From RGIG3009 sp045601465 (GTDB lineage Bacteria; Bacillota; Clostridia; Oscillospirales; Acutalibacteraceae), in assembly GCA_045601465.1 (NCBI GenBank), contig JAZRZU010000129.1:1-41279 (forward strand): a DNA stretch of 41,279 nucleotides, written 5' to 3'. The notes beneath the pieces are model-generated. The model saw only the letters and a program-made list of their open reading frames with translations. It searched no databases and was not told where the DNA came from. A program made the position numbers and the translations under genes. Shown here one piece after another: positions 23,464-31,426 of the stretch (the stretch's first letter is position 1; each line of letters opens with the position of its first letter).

Positions 23464-25278
23464 TTATTCATCATCGCCGAGTTTGAGTACCGCCATAAAT
23501 GCTTCCTGCGGCACCTCTACACTTCCCAGCTGACGCATTCGTTTTTTACCTTCTTTTTGTTTTTCCAACAATTTCTTCTTACGGGTAATATCGCCGCCAT
23601 AACACTTTGCAAGCACGTCTTTGCGCATCGCACGCACCGTTTCACGGGCAATGATCTTGCCGCCGATGGCTGCTTGGATAGGCACCTCAAACAATTGTCG
23701 TGGGATATTGTCCCGTAATTTCTCACATAACCGCCGACCCCGTGCATACGCATTGCCGGCAAACACGATAAAGGATAGGGCGTCCACCACATCCCCGTTT
23801 AATAGGATATCCAATTTCACGAGTTCCGATTTACGATATCCTTTCAGCTCGTAATCGAAACTGGCATATCCCTTGGTACGGGATTTGAGCACGTCAAAGA
23901 AATCATACACAATTTCATTCAGTGGCAACTCATAATGGATATCCACCCGGGTTTGATCCAGATATTTCATATCCTGGAAAACACCCCGTCGTTGTTGGCA
24001 CAGCTCCATGATATTTCCCACGTATTCCGTCGGTGATAAAATATGCGCCTCGGCAATGGGTTCCTCCGCAAACGCAATATGCGCCGGATCGGGATAGTTG
24101 GTCGGGTTGTCGATATACTCCACCGTTCCATCCGTCTTGGTAATATGATAAATAACACTGGGGGCGGTGGTAATCAGATCCAAATTATATTCTCTTTCCA
24201 ACCGTTCTTGGATAATCTCCATGTGGAGCAATCCCAAAAACCCGCAACGGAACCCAAACCCCAGCGCCACCGATGTTTCCGGTTCAAAGGTAAGGGACGC
24301 ATCGTTAAGCTGTAACCGTTCCAACGCTTCCCGCAGATCTTGGTAATGCGCTCCGTCCGCCGGGAACACGCCGCAGAATACCATGGGATTTACCTTACGA
24401 TAACCGGGCAACGGCTCAGCGGCAGGTTTTGAATCAAGGGTAACCGTGTCACCGACACGGGCATCATGCACCGTCTTAATGGAAGCGGCAATATACCCGA
24501 CCTGTCCGGCATGTAACAACCCGCACGGTTCCAAGGCGCCTGCCCGCATAATCCCAACCTCCACCACGTCAAACGTGGCGCCGGTCGCCATCATACGGAT
24601 GGTGTCACCCACCTTCACCGTGCCGTCCATCACCCGAATATACACGATAACACCTTTATAGCTATCGTAATAACTATCAAAGATCAACGCTTGCAAGGGC
24701 GTATCGTCATCCCCTTGCGGCGGCGGGATCTGCTCAACGATCGCCTCCAACACATCTTCAATGTTGGTACCCATTTTCGCCGAAATCAGCGGTGCTTGCT
24801 GCGCATCGATGCCGATAATGTCCTCAATTTCCGCCCGCACCTCCTCGGGCCGTGCCGACGGAAGGTCAATTTTATTGATAACGGGCACGATCTCCAACCC
24901 GTGTTCTACCGCTAAATAGGTATTTGCCAGCGTCTGCGCCTCAATTCCCTGAGACGCATCCACGATCAAAATAGCACCCTCGCAGGCAGCTAGCGAACGA
25001 GATACCTCATAATTAAAGTCCACGTGTCCGGGGGTGTCGATCAGGTTAAAGATGTACGTCTGCCCGTTCTTTGCATCATACGACACGGTGACGGCATGGG
25101 CTTTAATGGTAATGCCTCGTTCCCGTTCCAGATCCATGCTGTCCAACAGCTGGTTTTCCATGTCACGCAAAGCGACCGCACGGGTCTTTTCCAAGATTCG
25201 GTCGGCAAGCGTGGACTTCCCGTGGTCAATATGCGCAATGATACAAAAATTACGAATGTGTTCTCGTGAAATGGCCAC
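23464..25278 (-). CDS. lepA: elongation factor 4 (LepA), ribosomal back-translocase GTPase
   Basis: 604 residues, the typical length. The GTPase domain has AHIDHGKSTL (P-loop), DTPGHVDFNYEVSR and NKIDLPSA. The EF-G-like domains II, III and V follow, and the LepA-specific C-terminal domain (LCEKLRDNIPRQLFEVPIQA, then GKIIARETV and the basic GGDITRKKKLLEKQKEGKKR). It remodels stalled or mistranslocated ribosomes. The start codon is GTG behind AAGGAGG. It lies 21 bp after the DEAD-box helicase gene. Confidence 0.97.
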   Translation of the reverse strand: MAISREHIRNFCIIAHIDHGKSTLADRILEKTRAVALRDMENQLLDSMDLERERGITIKAHAVTVSYDAKNGQTYIFNLIDTPGHVDFNYEVSRSLAACEGAILIVDASQGIEAQTLANTYLAVEHGLEIVPVINKIDLPSARPEEVRAEIEDIIGIDAQQAPLISAKMGTNIEDVLEAIVEQIPPPQGDDDTPLQALIFDSYYDSYKGVIVYIRVMDGTVKVGDTIRMMATGATFDVVEVGIMRAGALEPCGLLHAGQVGYIAASIKTVHDARVGDTVTLDSKPAAEPLPGYRKVNPMVFCGVFPADGAHYQDLREALERLQLNDASLTFEPETSVALGFGFRCGFLGLLHMEIIQERLEREYNLDLITTAPSVIYHITKTDGTVEYIDNPTNYPDPAHIAFAEEPIAEAHILSPTEYVGNIMELCQQRRGVFQDMKYLDQTRVDIHYELPLNEIVYDFFDVLKSRTKGYASFDYELKGYRKSELVKLDILLNGDVVDALSFIVFAGNAYARGRRLCEKLRDNIPRQLFEVPIQAAIGGKIIARETVRAMRKDVLAKCYGGDITRKKKLLEKQKEGKKRMRQLGSVEVPQEAFMAVLKLGDDE

Positions 25279-25299
25279 GTGCTTCCTCCTTGCAAAAAC

Positions 25300-26463
25300 T
25301 TATGAAATCTGTATGCCATCCGCCGTATACGGTGCGCCATCCTCGCCGATATGAAGATCCACAATATCCGAATGGGTATACTTGCGGATATCCCGCATGC
25401 GATATTGGTCGCTCGCCGTCATAAACGTAATGGAAATCCCCTGCCGCTTTGCTCGGCCGGTTCTGCCGATACGATGGAGATAATATTCATTTTCATCCGG
25501 GATATCGAAGTTAAAAACCGCTTCCACATCATCCACGTCAATGCCCCGTGCGGCAACGTCGGTTGCCACTAAAATTTCAAACTTTCCTTTGCGAAACCCT
25601 TCCATCACACGGTTTCGCTGTGCCTGCGGAATATCCCCGTGTAAACAATTTACCGATAAGTTGCGTTTTTTCAGTTGCTTGTCCAGCCATGCGACGGTAC
25701 TCTTTCGGTTACAAAAGATCATCACACGGTGCAGATCCCACCACTTTAACAACATATCCATCGTATCGATTCGATCACCCTCGGCGGCCTCAATCGCATA
25801 TTGCGTGATCTGCGGTCGTGCATCGCCCTCGGACTCTACGGTAATTTCCACCGCATCGTGCTGGTACTCCCACGCAACATTCATAACCTCCCGTGAGATG
25901 GTAGCACTGAACAGCACCACTTGGGTATCGCCGGGGGTGGCGTTAATGATCTTGCGAACATCCCGAACGAACCCCATTTTCAGCATTTCATCCGCCTCAT
26001 CCAATACGACCGTATAAACGTCGCCCAGCCATACCGAACCCCGTTGGATATGGTCCAACAGCCGTCCGGGTGTGGCAACCACAATGGTCGGTTTCTTTTT
26101 GAGAGCAGTCAGCTGGCGATTGATCGGTTGTCCCCCGTACAGCGCCACAATACGAATCTCCGGCATAAAAGCTGCCAAATGTTGTAAATCATCGGCAATC
26201 TGCATGCACAACTCTCTTGTCGGACACACCACCACCGCCTGAATATCGGCACAATCGGGACGATAACACTCCAATAACGGGATACCGAAAGAACAAGTTT
26301 TTCCCGTACCGGTCGGCGCTTTGGCAATAACGTCACGCCCTTCCAGCAGCGGCAGAATCGCTTGTTGTTGAATGGGGGTTGGCTCTGAAAATCCCATCTT
26401 GGCAAGCGCCTGCATCAATTCCGGACGCAGCTCAAATTTCTCAAATCCCGACAACCGTGCCAT
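25300..26463 (-). CDS. DEAD-box RNA helicase
   Basis: 387 residues: essentially the two RecA-like helicase domains with almost no C-terminal extension. Motifs in order are FSEPTPIQQQA (Q motif), APTGTGKT (49-56), PTREL, TPGR, DEAD, SAT, VATDVAARGIDV and HRIGRTGR. It unwinds RNA, likely in ribosome assembly or decay. It lacks the DbpA/CshA-type tails, so the partner is unknown. AGAGGAG precedes the ATG, with its own sigma-A promoter. It is first in the operon with lepA, guaB and the ATP-grasp gene. Confidence 0.93.
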   Translation of the reverse strand: MARLSGFEKFELRPELMQALAKMGFSEPTPIQQQAILPLLEGRDVIAKAPTGTGKTCSFGIPLLECYRPDCADIQAVVVCPTRELCMQIADDLQHLAAFMPEIRIVALYGGQPINRQLTALKKKPTIVVATPGRLLDHIQRGSVWLGDVYTVVLDEADEMLKMGFVRDVRKIINATPGDTQVVLFSATISREVMNVAWEYQHDAVEITVESEGDARPQITQYAIEAAEGDRIDTMDMLLKWWDLHRVMIFCNRKSTVAWLDKQLKKRNLSVNCLHGDIPQAQRNRVMEGFRKGKFEILVATDVAARGIDVDDVEAVFNFDIPDENEYYLHRIGRTGRAKRQGISITFMTASDQYRMRDIRKYTHSDIVDLHIGEDGAPYTADGIQIS

Positions 26464-26497
26464 TCATACGTACTCCTCTGAAGTGTATATTTGGATT

Positions 26498-26526
26498 ATT
26501 ATAGCACAACAAAACGTACGGGGCAA
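26498..26526 (-). promoter_or_regulatory. sigma-A promoter of the helicase-lepA-guaB operon
   Basis: TTGCCC (26521-26526), 17-bp spacer, TATAAT (26498-26503) on the minus strand, 34 bp ahead of the helicase start. Confidence 0.75.
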
Positions 26527-26548
26527 GCAAAAAATCGCTTTTTCTAGC

Positions 26549-26579
26549 AAAAAAGCTCCCTTTTGACAAGGAAGCTTTT
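26549..26579 (-). terminator. terminator after the UPF0340 gene
   Basis: On the minus strand AAAAGCTTCCTT pairs with AAGGGAGCTTTT (5-nt loop, one mismatch) and is followed by T's, 33 bp past the stop codon and before the helicase promoter. Confidence 0.7.
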
Positions 26580-26611
26580 GGGAAAATCGCCGTCTTGAAT
26601 CCCTTTATCCT

Positions 26612-27157
26612 TTATAATAGCGTATCATCATAGGTTGCACGGCATCCCCCGATAAAACGAGGCCGTGTGCGTGCAGCATTTACGGGAGCCTCTCCGATAC
26701 AAGACGCTTCCAGACGAAGCGGAACCGCAACCTCTTTGAGATGCATGCCGATGAGGGTATTGCCAATATCCAACCCCGCATCCGCACGAATATGCTCGAT
26801 TGCCACCGGATCACGGAACAATCCGTAAACAGCAGTCGCAAAAGACCCTCCGGCCTTCGGCTGAGGAACTACGTTCACAACCTCTTCCCCTTTGAGCGCT
26901 GCTTTCTCCACGATTAATGCCCGATTCAGATGCTCGCAACACTGCGCCGCTAAAAAGACGCCTTTTTCTGTAAGTGCTTTTAATATGCCGCGGGCAAGTG
27001 CCTCGCCTGCCTCCGGGCTGGAAAAACTACCTACCGTGTGGCCCAATACTTCGCTGGAAGAACATCCGACCACCACACGGTCACCTGCCTGTAATCCTGC
27101 ACGCACACACAATTCCTGCGCCGCTTCATAGGCTTGTTGCTCGATTGCTTTAAGCAT
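26612..27157 (-). CDS. UPF0340/TIGR01440 family protein (YwlG-like)
   Basis: 182 residues matching the UPF0340 family, of unknown function and widespread in Firmicutes. Signature segments are GDRVVVGCSSSEVLG, the glycine-rich GGSFATAVYGLF, and DAGLDIGNTLIGMHLKEVAVP near the end. The ATG at 27157 follows AGAGGTGATC. The longer open frame upstream is rejected because it runs antisense through the Thr-rich linker of the divergent lipoprotein gene. Monocistronic with its own terminator. Confidence 0.85.
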   Translation of the reverse strand: MLKAIEQQAYEAAQELCVRAGLQAGDRVVVGCSSSEVLGHTVGSFSSPEAGEALARGILKALTEKGVFLAAQCCEHLNRALIVEKAALKGEEVVNVVPQPKAGGSFATAVYGLFRDPVAIEHIRADAGLDIGNTLIGMHLKEVAVPLRLEASCIGEAPVNAARTRPRFIGGCRATYDDTLL

Positions 27158-27227
27158 CTTGATCACCTCTTGTCGGTAGTATACCACACTCATACGAAAA
27201 AAGCCAGTCATTGCCAAAAGAAATGTA

Positions 27228-27256
27228 TTGATTTTTTTCATAACTTTCGGTAAACT
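27228..27256 (+). promoter_or_regulatory. sigma-A promoter of the NlpC-like lipoprotein
   Basis: TTGATT (27228-27233), 17-bp spacer, TAAACT (27251-27256), about 20 bp before the start codon. Confidence 0.55.
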
Positions 27257-27275
27257 GATAACCGAGGTGAGATTT

Positions 27276-27887
27276 ATGAAAACCCGTTTCATCCCGATAT
27301 TGCTGGCGCTCGTGTTCACGCTTTGCTTGTGTGCCTGTTCGGACGGCCCGCAAGCGACCGTTATCACCAAAGGCCAAACGACCACGACGACAGCAACAAC
27401 GACAACCGCCGTAACAACGACTACTGCCGAGCCGGATACCACAACCGTTTCCGACGATGCCCAAACGACGGACACCACTACGTTACCGTCCATCGGCACT
27501 GCCGAGGGTAACACCGAAACCGGTGATGCGATTGCCCGCTTGGCTATCTCCTTGCTTGACACTCCCTACAAAAGCGGTGGCAACGGACCGGATGCTTTTG
27601 ACAATCCCGGCTTCGTGGCTTACTGTTATAAGCAAAGCGGCTACACCGTTCCCCGCAAAGCGACCCAAATCATTACCTACGGTTTGGATGTCAACCCGGA
27701 AGAAATTCAGCCGGGCGACATTTTGGTGTTTGCGAATGAGATTGGTGAAGATGCCGGCTTTGTCGGCATTTACGTCGGTGATAATCAATTTGTAGCATCC
27801 ACCAACCCCACCACCCCTACTAAACTGCATAAACTCAACGTGACCTACTGGTCAAAGCGGTTCTTATCCGCCCGACGTTTTATCTAA
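27276..27887 (+). CDS. lipoprotein with catalytically dead NlpC/P60 domain
   Basis: 203 residues. A lipoprotein signal peptide ends in LCAC (lipid-modified Cys21). A Thr-rich linker (about 32-70), probably crossing the wall, leads to an NlpC/P60-like domain (about 84-203). Active NlpC/P60 enzymes cut peptidoglycan stem peptides with a Cys in FDCSGF and a His in HVGIY. Here the matching segments read FDNPGF (Asn110 for Cys) and FVGIYVGD (Phe162 for His), and the third polar position also appears lost. The fold core is well kept (PGDILVF, VGDNQFVAS). It therefore probably binds rather than cuts peptidoglycan. GAGGTGAG precedes the ATG at 27276. Confidence 0.85.
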   Translation: MKTRFIPILLALVFTLCLCACSDGPQATVITKGQTTTTTATTTTAVTTTTAEPDTTTVSDDAQTTDTTTLPSIGTAEGNTETGDAIARLAISLLDTPYKSGGNGPDAFDNPGFVAYCYKQSGYTVPRKATQIITYGLDVNPEEIQPGDILVFANEIGEDAGFVGIYVGDNQFVASTNPTTPTKLHKLNVTYWSKRFLSARRFI

Positions 27888-27889
27888 AC

Positions 27890-27934
27890 AAAAGCGTGGC
27901 ATCCCATCGAATCCAATGGGATGCCACGCTTTTT
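27890..27934. terminator. bidirectional terminator between the NlpC-like and spoIIP-side genes
   Basis: A perfect 18-bp stem (arm AAAAGCGTGGCATCCCAT) with an 8-nt loop and T runs on both strands. It sits 2 bp after the plus-strand stop codon and touches the stop codon of the minus-strand 90-residue gene, so it serves both. Confidence 0.92.
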
Positions 27935-28205
27935 ATGATTCTGTCCTTGATAAGAGCAACCGCCATAACATCGCCTCGCCCTGCGGCAAGTATAAGAATG
28001 CCCGCAACTGCGCCGGTAACCAACGCACCCCCAGGTCATCGGTATCACCCACCGCCTCGCCCAAGACTGCCGCCGCCATTTCATACCGTTCTCCAAACAA
28101 TGTGCGCCCGCTGCGTATCCCGACCGCCATCAACCCACCTGCTGTCAGTAATACACACATCGTCACACAAAATGCGGATATGGCGCTCTTGACCGCTTGC
28201 TTCAA
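27933..28205 (-). CDS. hypothetical small membrane-anchored protein downstream of spoIIP
   Basis: 90 residues, not recognised. An N-terminal hydrophobic stretch (about 8-29, SAISAFCVTMCVLLTAGGLMAV) is a signal anchor. The rest (from FGERYEMAAAVLGEAVGDTD, then RAFLYLPQGEAMLW) is a short helical domain that would lie outside the cytoplasm. The start is TTG, overlapping the spoIIP stop as TTGA, with AAAGGGG 8 bp ahead. It ends exactly at a strong terminator, which supports it being a real last gene of the gpr-spoIIP operon. A spore-engulfment role is only inferred from position. Confidence 0.6.
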   Translation of the reverse strand: MKQAVKSAISAFCVTMCVLLTAGGLMAVGIRSGRTLFGERYEMAAAVLGEAVGDTDDLGVRWLPAQLRAFLYLPQGEAMLWRLLLSRTES

Positions 28206-29281
28206 CTCCCTAACCCCTTTACTGTTTCCACTAAACTGTTGCCTAACAATTCGGCAGCATATATTGCCTCCGGCAGGGTGTTCACGTCGCTGCCCACCTC
28301 TACCAAGATCATCCCGGTACTGAGCTGTTGATTATATCGTGCATCCGCCAACACCATCGGCCGCATCAGCCCCGCATAACGGCGATGGGCAACCTGTTGC
28401 AGCCGTGCGCCGAACGCTAAATTATCCGCTGTATGCGGATTTGGCACCGACTTGGTATTCATCATGCCGACAATGATCATCATCTGTGCCGCTTTTTTCC
28501 CATTTATCACCGCCGTGGGCTTCACCCGTTTTCCGTCGGATTGATAGATCGCATCCCGATGAATATCCAACACCACACAGATGGACGGATACTGCTTTAA
28601 GTATTTTTCCACCGCTTTACGTGAATGGGAATAAGCACCGTTGTACGGCTTGTCATGAATTTCGGTATCGTGTATCACACCGATGCCCGCTTGCCGCAAT
28701 ACCTCAGCGACCTGTTTGCCCACCGCTATCATATTTTTCTGCGCATCATCGGTACGGCTCTTGTCGTCCGGATTAAAAAATCCTGCATCATAGTCAAGAT
28801 AGCACTCGGTGGTGTGCGTATGCGTAATCAGCACCTGCACCTCATCCGACTCCGCCGAAAACGGGATGGCGGGTTTGTGGCGGAGCGCCGTCGCCATGTT
28901 CACCGTCTTTTTGGTATTATTTTTAATTGCCACACCCTCTGTGAACGTCTTACCGGCTGATACCTGTTGGGTCAATACCACCCCGGCGCCGGGTTTCTTT
29001 TCCGGAACCGTACCGGCGATGTTACCGGCAACCGCTTGTACCATCACCTCGCCCAGTAATACCTGTTGTTGCAGCGCACCTCCCGGAGCCGTTACCGGCT
29101 TTTGCGTCACCCAACCGTTGATAAGCTGAGCACTTTCCTCCGGTTTCTGCAACCCTACCGCCAACAAAGCCGCCTGTTTTGCAAAGGCAATGACGTTTTC
29201 AGCGGGAATAGATGCCGCCATCGCCACCAACACCGAACACGCCGCAAGCCAAACAACCGCCTTTACGATCCTTCGTTTCAT
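28202..29281 (-). CDS. spoIIP: stage II sporulation protein P (SpoIIP)
   Basis: 359 residues. SpoIIP is a membrane-anchored amidase and endopeptidase that, with SpoIID and SpoIIM, thins septal peptidoglycan and drives forespore engulfment. An N-terminal anchor (about 8-25) is followed by a variable region and the catalytic domain: THTHTTECY near 153-160 and DIHRDA near 239 hold the zinc and catalytic residues, and ILVEVGSDVNTLPEA closes it. The ATG at 29281 is preceded by GGGTGAG; a GTG 9 bp upstream is less likely. It lies 42 bp after gpr, the order seen in Bacillus, with a candidate sigma-E promoter in the gap. Confidence 0.93.
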   Translation of the reverse strand: MKRRIVKAVVWLAACSVLVAMAASIPAENVIAFAKQAALLAVGLQKPEESAQLINGWVTQKPVTAPGGALQQQVLLGEVMVQAVAGNIAGTVPEKKPGAGVVLTQQVSAGKTFTEGVAIKNNTKKTVNMATALRHKPAIPFSAESDEVQVLITHTHTTECYLDYDAGFFNPDDKSRTDDAQKNMIAVGKQVAEVLRQAGIGVIHDTEIHDKPYNGAYSHSRKAVEKYLKQYPSICVVLDIHRDAIYQSDGKRVKPTAVINGKKAAQMMIIVGMMNTKSVPNPHTADNLAFGARLQQVAHRRYAGLMRPMVLADARYNQQLSTGMILVEVGSDVNTLPEAIYAAELLGNSLVETVKGLGS

Positions 29282-29297
29282 TCTTCTCACCCATACT

Positions 29298-29326
29298 ACC
29301 CTATGAGCATTTTGCGAAACATATTA
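29298..29326 (-). promoter_or_regulatory. candidate sigma-E promoter of spoIIP
   Basis: On the minus strand TAATATG (29320-29326), 14-bp spacer, CATAGGGT (29298-29305). This fits KMATATT-N14-CATACANT at 6 of 7 and 6 of 8 positions. B. subtilis spoIIP is known to have its own sigma-E promoter after gpr, so the position is as expected. Confidence 0.45.
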
Positions 29327-30163
29327 CAACGTAAGACTCAAAAGTTCCAGTGGCGAATAGGACGGCTGTAAGGCAGCGTGGATGGTCATCGCCAGCAGCT
29401 TAGACGCCCGTGTAATCATAAGGTCAATTTCCCGTGGTGTCACCATCATCAACGCCCCTCTTGGGGACACCGCCTGTTCATCACCCCCGGTCAGCGCTTT
29501 GGCTAACGTTCCGGCATCCACAACGGTGGGAACTCCCAGCCCGATAACCGGTACACCCAACGTCTCTTGGTTTAGTGCTTGCCGATTGTTTCCTACCCCT
29601 GAACCGGGCGCAATGCCGGTATCCGAAAGCTGTACCGTACATCCTAATCGATCTAAGCTGCGTGCCGCTAGCGCATCCACCGCTACCACCGCCACCGGCT
29701 TGATCATCCGGCACACCCCTGCCACGATCTCACTGCTTTCCATACCGGTGTTACCCAACACATCGGTCTTGACCACCACCGTCTGCCGCAAATCATCCAA
29801 CCCGATGCTCCTCGCAAGCTCCCCTTGGATATGTCGGGTCGCTAATACCAGCGAAGCGGTCTGCGGTCCGAGCGCATCGGGCGTAATCGCTCGGTTTCCC
29901 AAGCCTACCACCAAAATGCACCCTGTTTTCGGCAGTAACGCTCGAAGCTCCTTGCCAATGACATAAGCCTTGCGCTCCAAGTCATGCTCGTTATCGGTAA
30001 GCGGCGGCAATGTCGCCGTAATATACCGACCGGGCGCTTTTCCGCTTTGCCGAGCGCCGTCTTCATCCAACGTCAAACTACAAATCTCCACATTTTCACG
30101 GCATCGTCTTTGCGTTACCGCACCGGCAACCGTTTCCAAAGCCAAATCGGTTCGCATCTGCAT
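29324..30163 (-). CDS. gpr: GPR endopeptidase (germination protease)
   Basis: 279 residues. GPR (peptidase family A25) degrades small acid-soluble spore proteins at germination and is made as a zymogen in the forespore. The family start MQMRTDLALE, LVVGLGNRAITPDALGP, VVVKTDVLGNTGMESSEI, VVAVDALAARS, LSDTGIAPGSGVGNNR and IGLGVPTVVDAGTL are all present. It is shorter than the roughly 370-residue Bacillus enzyme, mainly near the N-terminus and C-terminus, as in other Clostridia. GGTGATG precedes the ATG. It heads the gpr-spoIIP-orf90 operon. Confidence 0.95.
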   Translation of the reverse strand: MQMRTDLALETVAGAVTQRRCRENVEICSLTLDEDGARQSGKAPGRYITATLPPLTDNEHDLERKAYVIGKELRALLPKTGCILVVGLGNRAITPDALGPQTASLVLATRHIQGELARSIGLDDLRQTVVVKTDVLGNTGMESSEIVAGVCRMIKPVAVVAVDALAARSLDRLGCTVQLSDTGIAPGSGVGNNRQALNQETLGVPVIGLGVPTVVDAGTLAKALTGGDEQAVSPRGALMMVTPREIDLMITRASKLLAMTIHAALQPSYSPLELLSLTL

Positions 30164-30182
30164 TTACATCACCCACCCTCCA

Positions 30183-30211
30183 TAGTATCGAAATAAAAAA
30201 ACGCAATATTC
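30183..30211 (-). promoter_or_regulatory. candidate sigma-G (forespore) promoter of gpr
   Basis: On the minus strand GAATA (30207-30211), 17-bp spacer, GATACTA (30183-30189). Forespore promoters have GHATR and CATACTA-like boxes; this differs at one position. gpr is sigma-F/G controlled in Bacillus. Confidence 0.5.
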
Positions 30212-30223
30212 TAAAAAAAAGTA

Positions 30224-30252
30224 TTGATTTTCCAAAAAGTTCGTGTTATGAT
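30224..30252 (+). promoter_or_regulatory. sigma-A promoter of rpsT
   Basis: TTGATT (30224-30229), 17-bp spacer, TATGAT (30247-30252). A small leader hairpin GATTTA/TAAATC follows, 20 bp before the ribosome binding site. Confidence 0.7.
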
Positions 30253-30298
30253 AATCCCTGCGTGATTTAGAGTAAATCTTTTTTGAGGAGGTGTGACC

Positions 30299-30553
30299 AT
30301 GCCCAACATTAAATCCGCCGAAAAGCGTGTAAAGGTTATTGCTGCCAAAACGGCTCATAACAAAGCCGCCCGTTCCGAACTGAAAACGGAGATCAAGAAG
30401 GCAAACATTGCCATCGAGACCGGCGCCGACGACAAAGAAGTTCTTGTCAAAGCCGCTGTCAAGAAAATTGACCAGGCCGCTGCCAAGGGACTCCTGCACA
30501 AGAACACTGCTGCACGGAGAAAGTCCGCCCTCGCCAAAAAAGTTAACGGTTAA
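30299..30553 (+). CDS. rpsT: 30S ribosomal protein S20
   Basis: 84 residues, Lys/Ala-rich and all-helical, binding the 16S rRNA body. The start MPNIKSAEKRVKVIAAKTAH and the conserved GLLHKNTAARRKSALAKKV near the C-terminus identify it. GAGGAGGTG precedes the ATG at 30299; a GTG 6 bp earlier overlaps the site. It has its own promoter and terminator, back to back with the spore gene gpr. Confidence 0.97.
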   Translation: MPNIKSAEKRVKVIAAKTAHNKAARSELKTEIKKANIAIETGADDKEVLVKAAVKKIDQAAAKGLLHKNTAARRKSALAKKVNG

Positions 30554-30619
30554 TGCCATAACGCTCACAACTATTTGGTAGTTGTGTTGTTCCTGCGAGG
30601 TAGCAGATCGGATACGAGT

Positions 30620-30655
30620 AAAAAACCACCATGCCGTAAGGCTTGGTGGTTTTTT
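30620..30655 (+). terminator. terminator after rpsT
   Basis: Perfect 12-bp stem AAAAAACCACCA / TGGTGGTTTTTT with a 12-nt loop that can itself pair (GCC-GTAA-GGC). A weaker 8-bp hairpin without T's (CACAACTA/TAGTTGTG) lies between it and the stop codon. Confidence 0.9.
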
Positions 30656-30695
30656 GTGTTCTCTCACTGCGGATAACGCACGGTTTTGTCGCTAC

Positions 30696-30724
30696 TTGAC
30701 CTTTTCTGAAAACCTTGCTATAAT
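30696..30724 (+). promoter_or_regulatory. sigma-A promoter of rpe
   Basis: TTGACC (30696-30701), 17-bp spacer, TATAAT (30719-30724), 45 bp before the rpe start. Confidence 0.82.
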
Positions 30725-30769
30725 ATATACTAAATAATTATGCTCTTTTGAGCAGAAATGAGGCGCATT

Positions 30770-31426
30770 ATGTTAGTATCCCCTTCCATTTTAACTTGTG
30801 ATTTTGCCCACTTAGAACAGGAGCTGCTTTTTGTTAAACAAAGCGGCGCTGACATGGTCCATCTGGACGTCATGGACGGCGTATTTGTTCCCAACATGAG
30901 CTTTGGTCCTCCGGTCATTGCCGGTTTCCGTCCTGTTTCGGATATGTTTTTTGATGTCCATCTGATGATGGAATATCCCGACCGCTTAATCGATGCGTTT
31001 GCAAAGGCGGGCGCTGACTTGATCAACTTCCACGTAGAAAGTCAGGCACCGATCGAGGAAACGTTGGACCGCATCCATGCGCTCGGCAAAAAAGCGGCGC
31101 TCACCATCAAACCGAAAACTCCCGCAAGTGCGGTATTCCCCTACCTCGATAAAGTAGAAATGGTTCTTATCATGACGGTGGAACCCGGTTTTGGCGGTCA
31201 AGCCTTTATGGCAGACATGATGCCGAAGCTCGGTGAACTGCGTGCCGAGATAAAACGTCGCGGCCTGTCGGTACAGTTACAGGTCGACGGCGGTATTGCC
31301 ACCGCCACCGCCCCCATTGCAGCGGCAGCCGGTGCCGATATTGCCGTGGTCGGCAGTGCCTTCTTTAACGCACCCGATGCGGCGGCGTTGGTTGAGGAGA
31401 TTCATAAACTGCCCGTAGGCGAATAA
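30770..31426 (+). CDS. rpe: ribulose-phosphate 3-epimerase
   Basis: 218 residues, TIM barrel. It interconverts ribulose-5-P and xylulose-5-P in the pentose phosphate pathway. Metal and substrate sites are visible in VSPSILTCDF, VHLDVMDGVFVPN (Asp general base and His metal ligand), DVHLMM, MTVEPGFGGQ, QVDGGI and VVGSAFF. I prefer the ATG at 30770, giving MLVSPSIL and a GAGG site 7 bp ahead; an in-frame ATG at 30758 adds four residues. The last 62 bp overlap the 3' end of the convergent mecA. Confidence 0.95.
   Translation: MLVSPSILTCDFAHLEQELLFVKQSGADMVHLDVMDGVFVPNMSFGPPVIAGFRPVSDMFFDVHLMMEYPDRLIDAFAKAGADLINFHVESQAPIEETLDRIHALGKKAALTIKPKTPASAVFPYLDKVEMVLIMTVEPGFGGQAFMADMMPKLGELRAEIKRRGLSVQLQVDGGIATATAPIAAAAGADIAVVGSAFFNAPDAAALVEEIHKLPVGE

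Noticed and set aside
23464..25278. Antisense frames of 70-106 codons within lepA
   Set aside because: They are shadows of a highly conserved gene with no start signals.
27158..27562. 135-codon N-terminal extension of the UPF0340 gene
   Set aside because: The Val-rich translation is the reverse complement of the Thr-rich linker of the lipoprotein. A clear ribosome binding site marks the start at 27157.
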